Part shown: positions 35,528 through 44,135 of the stretch, one piece after another | Numbering within the stretch: the first letter of the stretch is position 1 | Layout: each line of letters starts with the position of its first letter | From: Arthrobacter sp. ISL-95 | GTDB lineage: Bacteria; Actinomycetota; Actinomycetes; Actinomycetales; Micrococcaceae | Length of the DNA stretch: 64,000 nt | NCBI RefSeq assembly: GCF_018613695.1 | Contig: NZ_JAGGPR010000005.1 | Span: 245,571 to 309,570 of the forward strand | Direction of reading: 5' to 3' | Notes under the pieces: generated by a model | The model's input: only the letters and a program-made list of their open reading frames with translations | Database searches by the model: none | What the model was told of the DNA's origin: nothing | Translations under genes and position numbers: made by a program

Positions 35528-36871
35528 GTGAAAGTACTGATTGTTGGCGCGGGCCCGGCAGGGTCCACCGCTGCGTATTACCTCGCCCAGCAGGGCATCG
35601 ATGTCACGGTGCTGGAAAAGACTTCCTTCCCTCGTGAAAAAGTTTGCGGCGATGGCCTGACTCCCCGGGCCGTCCGCGAAATTCAGAAGCTCGGGCTGCC
35701 TCACGCTGTCTCGGAGGGCTGGAGGCGCAACAAGGGTCTTCGCCTCATTGCCGGTGGCCGCACCATCGAACTGCCATGGCCCGAGGTCGCAGACTTTCCC
35801 ACCTACGGCCTGATCCGGATCCGACTCGGTTTCGACGAGGACCTGGCCCGTCACGCCCAGTCCGCGGGCGCCGTCGTACTTGAACGCCACAGCGTCACCT
35901 CCGCGTTGACTGCAGAAGACGGCCGCGTGATCGGTGCCCGGGCTTCCATCCTGGACGAGTCCGGACGCAAGACGGGCGAAACGCGCGACTTCCACGCCGA
36001 CGTCGTACTCGCCGCTGACGGAAACTCGACACGAACCGCCGTGTCGCTGGGTATGCACAAGCGTGATGACCGGCCCCTCGGCGTCGCGGTGCGCACGTAC
36101 TTCACTTCGCCCAGGCACGAGGACGACTGGATGGAAGGCTGGCTGGAACTCCCCGGCAAGTCCGGAAAGCCGCTGCCCGGATACGGTTGGGTGTTCGGGG
36201 TTGGCGACGGAACGTCCAACGTGGGTCTGGGAATCCTGAATTCTTCCAAGGAATTCGGCAAGCTCGACTACAAGCAGGTACTCCGCGAATGGACCGCCGG
36301 GATGCCCTCCGAATGGGGCTTTACGCCGGAAAACCAAGTGGGGGAGATCCGCGGCGCAGCGCTGCCCATGGGCTTCAACCGCACGCCGCACTACTCACCC
36401 GGGCTTCTCCTGTTGGGCGACGCCGGTGGCATGGTGTCCCCGTTCAACGGCGAGGGCATTTCCTACGCGATGGAATCTGCCCGGTTCGCGGCTGAGTTCT
36501 TGATTGACGCTTCGTCGCGCTCGACTTCCGCCGGTTGGTCCACGCACGACGCCGATGCCCACCTTTCTCGGTACGCGGACTATGTGCGGGAGCAGTGGGG
36601 TTCACACTTCACACTGGGCCGCATGTTTGCCTCTCTCATTGGGAAGCCTGCCGTGATGAAGCTGGCACTGCGCACGGGGATGCCCATTCCTGTGCTCATG
36701 CGCTTTGTGGTTCGAATGCTCGCGAACCTCACGGATCCTTCCGCGAAGGGCTTCGAAGATCGTGTTATCCGCGTCCTCGAGATGCTGGTTCCGGCCACCT
36801 CCAACACTTCCGCTGCCCGCGCCCTTACGCCGGCAGGCTCCAACACCGCGGTTTCCGCAACAACTAGTTAG
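35528..36871 (+). CDS. menJ: geranylgeranyl-reductase-family protein, probable menaquinone reductase
   Basis: A 447-residue FAD protein (VLIVGAGPAGSTAAYYLAQ at the N-terminus; LLLGDAGGMVSPFNGEGI in the middle) of the geranylgeranyl reductase family. Between menG and a long-chain polyprenyl diphosphate synthase, the best match is MenJ, which saturates one isoprene unit of menaquinone as in mycobacteria; reduced MK is typical of Arthrobacter. The start is GTG 35528. Context rather than sequence alone decides the substrate. Confidence 0.8.
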   Translation: MKVLIVGAGPAGSTAAYYLAQQGIDVTVLEKTSFPREKVCGDGLTPRAVREIQKLGLPHAVSEGWRRNKGLRLIAGGRTIELPWPEVADFPTYGLIRIRLGFDEDLARHAQSAGAVVLERHSVTSALTAEDGRVIGARASILDESGRKTGETRDFHADVVLAADGNSTRTAVSLGMHKRDDRPLGVAVRTYFTSPRHEDDWMEGWLELPGKSGKPLPGYGWVFGVGDGTSNVGLGILNSSKEFGKLDYKQVLREWTAGMPSEWGFTPENQVGEIRGAALPMGFNRTPHYSPGLLLLGDAGGMVSPFNGEGISYAMESARFAAEFLIDASSRSTSAGWSTHDADAHLSRYADYVREQWGSHFTLGRMFASLIGKPAVMKLALRTGMPIPVLMRFVVRMLANLTDPSAKGFEDRVIRVLEMLVPATSNTSAARALTPAGSNTAVSATTS

Positions 36872-36880
36872 GGTTAACCC

Positions 36881-37984
36881 GTGACGAACTCTGCCGAACA
36901 CAGCTGGACGCATGCCGGGCACGGCTTGCCGCAGACTGTTGAGCCTGCTCCCAACACCACTGCGATCGCAACGGGACTCCAACTGCCCGCCGGATTCGCC
37001 GCGATTGCCGGCGATGCCGAGCTCGGTCCGGCCATCACCACCAACCTTGCCCGGGTTGAGAAGAAGCTCCGCGAAGCCATCTCCAACTCCGATCCGTTGG
37101 TGGACGCGACGTCCCGTCACCTGGTGGAAGCCGGCGGCAAGCGCATTCGTCCGCTACTGACCCTGCTGTGTGCCCACCTTGGTGATGCTTCACGTCCCGA
37201 GGTTGTCCAAGCCGCTGTTGTTGTGGAACTGACGCACCTTGCCACGCTGTACCACGACGACGTGATGGACTCCGCGCCCTTCCGCCGCGGTGCTCCCACC
37301 GCCCACGAAGTATGGGGCAACTCGGTGGCCATCCTCACCGGCGACCTCATCTTTGCCCGCGCCTCCATCCTGGTGTCCGAGCTCGGTTCCCGTGCGCTGG
37401 GCATCCAGGCGCGGACCTTCGAGCGTTTGTGCCTCGGCCAGCTCCACGAAACCGTGGGCCCGCGCGAAGACGAAGATCCCGTGGAGCACTACCTTTCCGT
37501 CATCGCTGACAAGACCGGCTCCCTGGTGGCAGCTTCCGGCCAGCTGGGCGCGATCTTCGCCGGTGCCGACGAGTCTTATGAGGACCTGCTGGTGGAATAC
37601 GGCGAGAAGGTTGGCGTGGCCTTCCAGCTTGCCGACGACGTCATTGATGTCACCGGTGTGAAGGTTAAGTCCGGGAAGTCACCGGGCACCGACCTCCGCG
37701 AAGGCGTTCCCACCCTGCCCGTCCTGTTGCTTCGACGGGATGCTGCTGCGGGGGATGACTCCGCTGCTGCACTGCTGGAATTGATCGACGGCGACCTGTC
37801 CTCCGACTCGGCTCTGGCTGAGGCCGTGGCCGGGCTGCGCGAGCACCCTGTCACCAATGAGTCCTGGAAGATCGCCCGCCAGTGGTCAGCCGAGGCCGTT
37901 GCGGCTCTGGATCCGCTGCCCGAGGGCGTTGTGAAGGCTTCGCTGACCAACTTCGCCCATGCTGTGGTGGACCGCAGCAGCTAG
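36881..37984 (+). CDS. long-chain polyprenyl diphosphate synthase
   Basis: A 367-residue trans-prenyltransferase that builds the side chain of menaquinone. The two Asp-rich motifs are present: YHDDVMD (first, around residue 125) and FQLADDVIDV (second, about 250), along with GGKRIRPLL. An N-terminal extension of about 50 residues is unusual but looks disordered. It starts 9 bp after menJ in the same operon. Chain length (probably C40-C45) cannot be read with confidence. GTG start. Confidence 0.88.
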   Translation: MTNSAEHSWTHAGHGLPQTVEPAPNTTAIATGLQLPAGFAAIAGDAELGPAITTNLARVEKKLREAISNSDPLVDATSRHLVEAGGKRIRPLLTLLCAHLGDASRPEVVQAAVVVELTHLATLYHDDVMDSAPFRRGAPTAHEVWGNSVAILTGDLIFARASILVSELGSRALGIQARTFERLCLGQLHETVGPREDEDPVEHYLSVIADKTGSLVAASGQLGAIFAGADESYEDLLVEYGEKVGVAFQLADDVIDVTGVKVKSGKSPGTDLREGVPTLPVLLLRRDAAAGDDSAAALLELIDGDLSSDSALAEAVAGLREHPVTNESWKIARQWSAEAVAALDPLPEGVVKASLTNFAHAVVDRSS

Positions 37985-37998
37985 GTTTCCCTGTTTCC

Positions 37999-38039
37999 GC
38001 AGGCGTCCGGGCTTTCATAGTCCGGGCGCCTGCTTTTTT
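37999..38039 (+). terminator. terminator of the menG-menJ-synthase operon
   Basis: A stem of 12 bp with one T-G pair (37999-38010 with 38022-38033, GCAGGCGTCCGG/CCGGGCGCCTGC) is followed by TTTTTT. It is 14 bp after the stop codon: a textbook intrinsic terminator. Confidence 0.93.
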
Positions 38040-38558
38040 GTGCGGCGTCTTGGCCCCTGGCGGTCTTGGGCCTGCACCTAGACCACCCACTTTGAGGGCC
38101 TGAGCGAGATGACGCGCCGGTGATTGCGGCGTGTTGGGCGGTATGGGGAATCAAAGTGGGTGGTGGCCGCACGCGCCCAAGATGCAACCTCCGGGAAAAA
38201 CGGAATGGCCCCGGCTCGCTGCAACGTTACGAGTCATACGCTGCACCGAACCGGGACCACAATCTCCGTTCGCATCAGACCCACCGGAGGCATTTAGTGG
38301 ATCCGTGAAAAGTTTATGACAACCGTGTCACATATGCAACTCTGTGGGTCAAGGGATTTCTCTAAGCTGCAGCACGATTTACAGCCGAGCGCTGATCCTC
38401 TGCCACTGACTTTGAATCTGGAAAATGATGGACTCGCCGGACGCACGGTGTGTCGCAACGTTCCGGGCCAGCAAAGCCGGTGGTGGAGGTTCGCGCAGTT
38501 GTCCACATAGGGAACTTCTCAACAACGGCTGGGCCCCTGAGGAACACAGCATGGCTGT
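38040..38558. other. non-coding stretch with repeats
   Basis: About 520 bp without a convincing gene. It contains a perfect 13-bp inverted repeat (CCACCCACTTTGA at 38083-38095 and its complement at 38151-38163). It also holds the left copy of a direct repeat shared with 39520-39545. One perfect actinobacterial DnaA-box word TTGTCCACA is at 38499-38507; a single box is not an origin. The promoter of the gene at 38559 must lie at the right end but was not identified. Confidence 0.5.
38149..38174 (+). repeat. 26-bp direct repeat, left copy
   Basis: AATCAAA followed by GTGGGTGGTGGCCGCACGC (38156-38174). The right copy at 39520-39545 differs at one base. The pair brackets the AbiEi/DUF559-like gene. 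Confidence 0.65.
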
Positions 38559-39428
38559 ATGAACATCGAGAATTTCCTCCGGAGCCGGCTCGGAGCAGCC
38601 ACCACTCGGACCCTGCTTAATGCCGGCTTTACTCGCCGCATGGTCGCAAATGCGGTAATGGACGGCCGAGTGAACCGCCTTCATCGTGGCGTTTACACGT
38701 CCAAGGAACCAGATCCCGACGTCGTGGCCGCCTTTCGAGCCGATGGACTACTGACCTGCATCTCGGCAGCGCGCTTCTATCGTCTGTGGAGCCTTAGGGA
38801 CTCCGGCCCTCTCCATTTGAGCTGCAGTACGGGCCAAGCGAGACGGGGTGTAGTCCATCACGGAGCCTGCCTACACCCGGCTCACCCGTATCTTCCTGTG
38901 GCGGGAGTGGCCGATGTCCTGATCCACGCCCTCAGATGCCTGCCGGAACTTGAAGCACTCGTCATGGTGCAGAGCGCGGTTAGTCAAGCACTCCTGGTTA
39001 CGGACTTCCTGAGGTCAAAGCTGCCGGGCAACCGGAACGGCAAGGTTCGCGAAACCCTGGATCTGGTTCTACCTCGGGCGGACTCCCTTTTGGAAGTGTT
39101 GGCTCATGCACATTTCACACGAGCAGGTCTCCGGGTACGTATGCACGTGGATGTACCCGGTGTGGGAGAGGTGGACTGTCTGGTCAATGAATGCCTGATT
39201 GTAGAACTCGACGGCGGCACTCACCTGGAGCCGAAACAGGTCAAGAAGGACCAATACAGGAACAACGCAGGCATGCGCGGAGGCCTGTTGACTCTCCACT
39301 ACTACTACGACGACGTCGTTCACCAGCCGGAACGCATGGTGGGTGAAGTCCTGACAGTCCTGCGCAACAGGGAAGTCGGCCGCTTTGCGCCGGCGAGGTA
39401 CGCGCCTTGGTGGGTTCCGCCGTCGTGA
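38559..39428 (+). CDS. AbiEi-like / DUF559 domain protein, lone
   Basis: A 289-residue protein in two parts. The N-terminal ~60 residues form a winged-helix-like segment (TLLNAGFTRRMVANAVMDGR, then LHRGVYTS) of the AbiEi antitoxin N-domain type. The C-terminal ~90 residues match the DUF559/Vsr-like nuclease fold (VPGVGEVDCLVNECLIVELD, with D...E-x-D spacing typical of PD-(D/E)xK enzymes, then GLLTLHYYYDDVVHQP). I recall such fusions as common orphans in actinobacteria; no toxin partner is beside it. Cellular role unknown. The 26-bp direct repeats on either side suggest insertion as a unit. Confidence 0.65.
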   Translation: MNIENFLRSRLGAATTRTLLNAGFTRRMVANAVMDGRVNRLHRGVYTSKEPDPDVVAAFRADGLLTCISAARFYRLWSLRDSGPLHLSCSTGQARRGVVHHGACLHPAHPYLPVAGVADVLIHALRCLPELEALVMVQSAVSQALLVTDFLRSKLPGNRNGKVRETLDLVLPRADSLLEVLAHAHFTRAGLRVRMHVDVPGVGEVDCLVNECLIVELDGGTHLEPKQVKKDQYRNNAGMRGGLLTLHYYYDDVVHQPERMVGEVLTVLRNREVGRFAPARYAPWWVPPS

Positions 39429-39519
39429 CCTTCCGTCTGCCGCTGTACCGCCATCACCAACTTTGGCCGCAGACTTCCGGCGACACGCCCCCGCGAGCGG
39501 CGTGTCAGGGCTGCTCCGC

Positions 39520-39545
39520 AATCAATGTGGGTGGTGGCCGCACGC
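39520..39545 (+). repeat. 26-bp direct repeat, right copy
   Basis: AATCAAT followed by GTGGGTGGTGGCCGCACGC (39527-39545), one mismatch to the left copy at 38149-38174 and 1371 bp from it. It lies just after the AbiEi/DUF559-like gene. Confidence 0.65.
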
Positions 39546-39559
39546 CGTCTCACAAAAAA

Positions 39560-39596
39560 CAGCCCCCGCCCTGGCCAAAGGTCAGGAAGGGGGCTG
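39560..39596 (-). terminator. terminator of the 39613 gene
   Basis: A stem-loop with arms CAGCCCCC/GGGGGCTG (39560-39567, 39589-39596), inner arms CCTGGCC/GGTCAGG, and six T on the minus strand after it. It ends the leftward gene 17 bp upstream. Confidence 0.85.
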
Positions 39597-39612
39597 CTTG
39601 AAACCTTGGAAG

Positions 39613-40038
39613 TTAGTCTTCGTCGTCGTTGAACGCCCACTCGAACATGTCGAACACGAACTCGGAGAACGTGCCTTCTTCGCTCTTCCACTGGCCGCGG
39701 GCATTGTTGCGGCGCCAAACGATGGGGTCCGGGATGCTGAGATCGGCGGTGCGGAAGCCCCAAGTGAATTGTTCGTCCTCGTCCTCAAGGAACATGAGGA
39801 AGCCTTCGTCGTCCACCTCCAGTTCCTCTGGGTCCCAGAAGTAGTGGTAGGCCTCCATGAGGTCCTCGCAGCCGCCGATTGCGAGGTAAAACTCGCGCAG
39901 AACCAGGGGGATGGTGAAGGAGTGATCGGAGAGGGCGTCGTCCAGTTCGTCCGGCGTGAGGCCGTCTTCTTCCTGCCATTCATCCTCGAGATACTTTGGG
40001 ACCAGCGCGCGGAACTTCTCGAGGAACATGTCAGTCAT
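39613..40038 (-). CDS. acidic hypothetical protein, possibly SUKH-like
   Basis: A 141-residue, very acidic soluble protein. The segment IPLVLREFYLAIGGCEDLME resembles the start of the SMI1/KNR4 (SUKH) fold, whose members are often toxin-immunity proteins, and FLEDEDEQFTWGF fits its later strands. The match is from memory and the function open. The start is leaderless: -10 TAGGAT (40050-40045 on the minus strand), six bases, then ATG. Alone, with its own terminator. Confidence 0.6.
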   Translation of the reverse strand: MTDMFLEKFRALVPKYLEDEWQEEDGLTPDELDDALSDHSFTIPLVLREFYLAIGGCEDLMEAYHYFWDPEELEVDDEGFLMFLEDEDEQFTWGFRTADLSIPDPIVWRRNNARGQWKSEEGTFSEFVFDMFEWAFNDDED

Positions 40039-40051
40039 GCTCTTATCCTAG

Positions 40052-40723
40052 CTAATCCCGGGCACCGGAAATTGCGCCCCCACCGGTGGCTGCGCGATGC
40101 CATCCGCGCACAGCCAACGGCACATACCAACTGCGCCGCCACGCGGTCACCCGGAAAGCGAAAACAACACCCGCAATGACACAAGCAGTAACCCCATTGA
40201 ACAGGCCAAGGTTCCACAACAACGTGGTCAAGCCGGCGCCCGCGAAGGCTGGCAGCGCGTAGATGTCGCGGTTGTTGAACAAGGTAGGGATTTCGTTGGC
40301 GGTGATGTCACGGAGCAGGCCTCCGCCCACGGCTGTGGTGACCCCCAGCAGGATCGCGGCTACCGGATTCATGCCCGCGCCGATTGCCTTCAGCGTGCCA
40401 GTGATGCAGAACAAGGCCAGCCCGCCGGCGTCGAACAGAGTCAGCAGAGAAGTGAAGCGCTGCACTGAGGAGAACAAGTAGTAAACCAGCAGCGCGGCCA
40501 GCAATGGCGGGGCCAGGTACGCGGGGTTGGTGAAAGCGATAGGGGGACCGGCATTGATCACGATGTCACGGATCACGCCACCGCCCAGGGCCGCGATGGA
40601 CGCGAGAAGTATGGAGCCCACAAAGTCGAACTGCTTCCGGGCTGCCAACAACGAGCCTGACACAGCAAAAAAGAACACGCCGATGAGGTCAAGCCAAAGA
40701 AGAACAATGTCAAAGGAAATCAA
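40052..40723 (-). CDS. TRIC cation channel family protein (UPF0126)
   Basis: A 223-residue membrane protein with seven helices made of two internal repeats. Each repeat carries the glycine motif: ALGGGVIRDIV in the first and AVGGGLLRDIT in the second. The family includes bacterial TRIC-type potassium-selective channels; the physiological role in actinobacteria is unclear. It is divergent from cbiX and follows no operon partner. The C-terminal tail is short and basic. Confidence 0.88.
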   Translation of the reverse strand: MISFDIVLLWLDLIGVFFFAVSGSLLAARKQFDFVGSILLASIAALGGGVIRDIVINAGPPIAFTNPAYLAPPLLAALLVYYLFSSVQRFTSLLTLFDAGGLALFCITGTLKAIGAGMNPVAAILLGVTTAVGGGLLRDITANEIPTLFNNRDIYALPAFAGAGLTTLLWNLGLFNGVTACVIAGVVFAFRVTAWRRSWYVPLAVRGWHRAATGGGAISGARD

Positions 40724-40785
40724 GTGGACGGTTCTTTCTTAACGCGCTCAACAACAGGTGCTGGCTCAACGTTACGCTAGCTCCC

Positions 40786-41490
40786 ATGAACAGCCCCGTT
40801 TTGATCGCTTGTGCCCACGGAACCCGCAACGTTGAAGGCCAAGCTGCCATCCGCCGCGTGATGGCAGAAATCGAAGCTCTCCGCCCCGGTTTGCGCGTTG
40901 TTGAGGCGTACGTTGACGTACAAGAACCCGAGTTGGGTGGCGTGGTGGAGGGCCTGCCTGAGGGGACTCCCGCCGTCGTCGTACCGCTTTTGCTCTCAAC
41001 TGGCTTCCACATCAAAGTGGACGTGCCCAAAGCCATCAAGTGCCGGCCTGAGGTAGTGGCCGCCAGTCCGTTGGGTCCGGACCCGCGGCTGGCTGAGCTG
41101 TTAGCCAGCCACCTGCGTGCGGCTGGGTTGCAGGAGAACGACGGCGTGCTGCTGGCTGCCGCGGGATCGTCCCTTCCGGACGGCTCGGTTGATTCAGAAG
41201 AGCAGGCACGACTCCTCGGTGAGCTGCTGCCGAACAAAGTGCGGGTCGCCTATGGCGCCAGTGCCCAGCCAACAGTGCCCGACGGCGTCGCCTCCTTGCG
41301 TGAAGAACTCGCCGCCGACGGTGGGACAGGCCGGGTCTTCATCGCCTCCTACCTGCTGGCTACGGGCTATTTCCACGACCAGCTGGCGAAGGCCGGCGCG
41401 GACGTTGTGGCGGCGCCGTTGCTGCCGTCTCCTGTGTTGGCGGAGATCGCGCTGGAACGGTACGACGCAGTGGTGGAAAGGCCCTCCTAA
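40786..41490 (+). CDS. CbiX-type sirohydrochlorin chelatase
   Basis: A 234-residue CbiX/SirB protein that inserts metal into sirohydrochlorin; beside a siroheme-dependent sulfite reductase the metal is most likely iron. The metal/substrate histidines are in ACAHGTRN near the N-terminus and LLLSTGFHIKVDV near residue 75, with a related second half (VFIASYLLATGYFHDQLAKAG). The start ATG 40786 is seven bases after a -10 TACGCT (40773-40778), so probably leaderless. It works upstream of Sir with the CysG-type enzyme at 60613. Confidence 0.85.
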   Translation: MNSPVLIACAHGTRNVEGQAAIRRVMAEIEALRPGLRVVEAYVDVQEPELGGVVEGLPEGTPAVVVPLLLSTGFHIKVDVPKAIKCRPEVVAASPLGPDPRLAELLASHLRAAGLQENDGVLLAAAGSSLPDGSVDSEEQARLLGELLPNKVRVAYGASAQPTVPDGVASLREELAADGGTGRVFIASYLLATGYFHDQLAKAGADVVAAPLLPSPVLAEIALERYDAVVERPS

Positions 41491-41595
41491 CCTTTATTCA
41501 CGCGCAAAAACGCAGTTCCGCGACAGCATAAAGGTGTCCGTTGAAACAAGGCCGTTGGCGTGTTCGTGACGAAATGTTTCCCTAGGTGACTTCGC

Positions 41596-41637
41596 GTTTC
41601 CGGACCTTTGCTGGCGAAAACTGGCCAGACCTACAGT
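41596..41637 (+). promoter_or_regulatory. sir promoter with shared sulfur motif
   Basis: GTTTCCG (41596-41602), five bases, -35 TTGCTG (41608-41613), 18 bases, -10 TACAGT (41632-41637), then six bases to ATG 41644. The same order and spacing occur in front of ssuA (47555-47596) and cysG (60565-60606), so GTTTCYG may be an activator site of a sulfur regulon. Confidence 0.65.
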
Positions 41638-41643
41638 CGATGT

Positions 41644-43386
41644 ATGACAGATACAGCTGTAGCCGGTGCGTCCGCGGACACCGCAGTCCCCTCGCGTCCG
41701 GCGCGCACCCGCCCTGCCGCCAAGCCCCACGGCCAGTGGAAGGTTGACGGCACCGCTCCACTGAACGCCAACGAAACCTGGAAGCAGGAAGACAACGGGC
41801 TGAACGTCCGTGAGCGGATTGAGTCTGTCTACTCCAAAGAAGGTTTTGATTCGATTGACGGCACGGACCTTCATGGCCGCTTCCGTTGGTGGGGCCTCTA
41901 CACCCAGCGCAAACCCGGGATCGATGGCGGCAAGACCGCAACGCTTGAACCCCACGAGCTCGAAGACAAGTACTTCATGCTGCGCGTTCGCATCGACGGC
42001 GGCGCGCTGACCACCGAGCAGCTTCGCGTTATCGGCCAGATTTCCGTGGACTTCGCCCGTGGATCGGCCGACCTCACGGACCGCCAGAACATCCAGCTGC
42101 ACTGGATCCGCGTAGAAGACGTCCCGGAGATCTGGCGTCGCCTTGAAGGCATCGGACTGTCCACCACCGAGGCTTGCGGCGACGTTCCCCGTGTCATCCT
42201 CGGCTCCCCGGTTGCGGGCATCGCCAAGGACGAGATCATCGATCCCACGCCACTCATCCACGAGCTCGCCGAGCGTTTCATCGGCGACCCCGAGCTGGCC
42301 AACCTGCCGCGCAAATACAAGACCGCCATCACGGGCCACCCGTCCCAGGACGTGGTGCACGAGATCAACGACTTCGCACTGGTTGGCGTAATCCACCCTG
42401 AGTTCGGTGCCGGCTACGACCTCTGGGTTGGCGGCGGATTGTCCACCAACCCGCGCCTCGCTGAACGCCTTGGCGTGTTCGTCTCCGCTGACGTCGCCGC
42501 TGAGGTATGGCTCGGCGTCACCAGCATCTTCCGCGACTACGGCTACCGCCGCATGCGCACCAAGGCCCGCCTGAAGTTCCTCATGAACGACTGGGGCCCG
42601 GCCAAGTTCCGCCAGATCCTGGAGGACGAGTACCTCGGCTTCAAGCTTCCCGACGGTCCTGCCGCTCCCAAGCCCACGGCTCCCGGCGACCACATCGGCG
42701 TTCACGAGCAGAAGGACGGCAAGTTCTTCATCGGCGTGACCCCCACCGTGGGCCGCACGTCCGGCGAGGCGCTTGTCACGTTGGCGGACACTTTGGAGAA
42801 GCACGGCAGCTACCGCCTGCGCACTACTCCTCACCAGAAGCTGGTCATCCTGGACGTGACCAAGGAACAGGTTGAACCGCTCATCGCCGAACTGGACACG
42901 TTGGGCCTCTCGGCTCGTCCGTCCGTTTTCCGCCGCGGCACCATCGCTTGCACGGGCATCGAATTCTGCAAGCTGGCCATCGTTGAAACCAAGGTCACGG
43001 CAGCTACGGCAATCGCTGAGCTGGAGCGCCGCTTGGTGGATCTCGTGGAAACCAAGCAGCTGCCGTCGGCACTGTCCCTCCACATCAACGGCTGCCCGAA
43101 CTCCTGCGCACGTATCCAGACGGCCGATATCGGCCTGAAGGGCATGATGTTGCCAACGCCCGACGGCGACCCCACCCCGGGTTTCCAGGTCCACCTCGGT
43201 GGCGGGCTGGCTAACAACGAGCGCGAGGAAGCCGGTTTGGGACGAACCGTCCGCGGCCTCAAGGTCACGGTGGAAGACCTGCCCGATTACGTGGAGCGCG
43301 TGGTCCGTAAGTTCGTCGCCGTAGGCGCCGAGGGCCAGACCTTCGCAGAGTGGGCACACTCGGCAGATGAAGGAGATCTCCAATGA
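41644..43386 (+). CDS. sir: ferredoxin-dependent sulfite (or nitrite) reductase, siroheme type
   Basis: A 580-residue siroheme/[4Fe-4S] reductase that takes sulfite to sulfide with six electrons. The cluster cysteines are in ACTGIEFCKLA and NGCPNSCAR near the C-terminal third, and two half-repeats (RFRWWGLYTQRKPGIDGG, and IGVTPTVGRTSG) match the family. A nitrite-reducing homologue cannot be excluded by sequence, but the overlap with cysH fixes the role as sulfite reduction. The start ATG 41644 is leaderless after TACAGT. First gene of sir-cysH-cysD-cysN. Confidence 0.9.
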   Translation: MTDTAVAGASADTAVPSRPARTRPAAKPHGQWKVDGTAPLNANETWKQEDNGLNVRERIESVYSKEGFDSIDGTDLHGRFRWWGLYTQRKPGIDGGKTATLEPHELEDKYFMLRVRIDGGALTTEQLRVIGQISVDFARGSADLTDRQNIQLHWIRVEDVPEIWRRLEGIGLSTTEACGDVPRVILGSPVAGIAKDEIIDPTPLIHELAERFIGDPELANLPRKYKTAITGHPSQDVVHEINDFALVGVIHPEFGAGYDLWVGGGLSTNPRLAERLGVFVSADVAAEVWLGVTSIFRDYGYRRMRTKARLKFLMNDWGPAKFRQILEDEYLGFKLPDGPAAPKPTAPGDHIGVHEQKDGKFFIGVTPTVGRTSGEALVTLADTLEKHGSYRLRTTPHQKLVILDVTKEQVEPLIAELDTLGLSARPSVFRRGTIACTGIEFCKLAIVETKVTAATAIAELERRLVDLVETKQLPSALSLHINGCPNSCARIQTADIGLKGMMLPTPDGDPTPGFQVHLGGGLANNEREEAGLGRTVRGLKVTVEDLPDYVERVVRKFVAVGAEGQTFAEWAHSADEGDLQ

Positions 43387-44135
43387 CAGATCCCGTCACC
43401 ATTACCAACCTCGCCAGCGCAGCAGCCCGACCCGTGCTGCGTTCCCACGATGAGCTCAAGGCACTGGCTGAACAAGGCGCCGCTGAGCTCGGCTGGAACG
43501 CCCCCGCCCGGGACATCATCGCCTGGGTAGCCCGCAACTTCGAGCTGCCCACGGTGACAGTAGCCTGCTCCATGGCCGACGCCGTCCTTCCGGCTTTGGT
43601 GGCGGACCAGCTTCCCGGCGTTGACGTCTTGTTCCTGGAAACTGGCTACCACTTCAAGGAAACGTACGAGACCCGCGACGAAGTCGCAGCGAATCTCCGC
43701 GTCAACGTGGTGGACGTCCTTCCGGAAAACACCGTGGAGCAGCAGGACCGTCTCCTGGGCAAGGACCTGTTCGCCCGCGACCCCGCACAGTGCTGCGCGC
43801 TGCGAAAGGTGCAGCCGCTGCGCCGCTCGCTGGCCGGCTACGAGGTGTGGTTCACCGGAGTCCGACGCGATGAGGGCCCCACCCGCACCAATACGCCCGT
43901 GGTCACCTGGGATGAGGGCTTCGGCCTGGTCAAGGTGAACCCGATGGTGGACTGGACCTTCGATCAGCTGATCGAGTATTCCGAGGACAACATCCTTCCC
44001 GTCAACCCCCTCCTGAGCCAGGGCTACCCGTCCATCGGCTGCCAGCCCTGCACCCGCAAGGTAGCCCCGGGTGAAGACCCCCGTGCCGGCCGCTGGGCAG
44101 GATCCGACAAGACAGAATGCGGACTACACACATGA
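43383..44135 (+). CDS. cysH: APS reductase, Fe-S type
   Basis: A 250-residue CysH-family enzyme that reduces adenylyl-sulfate (APS) to sulfite. Four cluster cysteines are present (QCCALRKVQ and GCQPCTRK), which marks the APS-reducing, iron-sulfur form; the catalytic cysteine is in TECGLHT at the very C-terminus. No CysC (APS kinase) gene is in the window, in line with direct APS reduction. The ATGA overlap with sir couples translation; the next gene, cysD, overlaps by four bases too. Confidence 0.92.
   Translation: MTDPVTITNLASAAARPVLRSHDELKALAEQGAAELGWNAPARDIIAWVARNFELPTVTVACSMADAVLPALVADQLPGVDVLFLETGYHFKETYETRDEVAANLRVNVVDVLPENTVEQQDRLLGKDLFARDPAQCCALRKVQPLRRSLAGYEVWFTGVRRDEGPTRTNTPVVTWDEGFGLVKVNPMVDWTFDQLIEYSEDNILPVNPLLSQGYPSIGCQPCTRKVAPGEDPRAGRWAGSDKTECGLHT

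Noticed and set aside
34604..36391. Long open frame antisense to menG and menJ (also 41494-43383 antisense to sir, and 44192-46501 antisense to cysD/cysN)
   Set aside because: High-GC genes often leave the antisense frame open. The sense genes are recognised enzymes with intact motifs; the antisense proteins have no recognisable domain.
38499..38507. TTGTCCACA, a perfect DnaA box, as part of a replication origin
   Set aside because: Only one copy; an origin needs a cluster and typical neighbours such as dnaA and dnaN. A related word at 24731 is also single.
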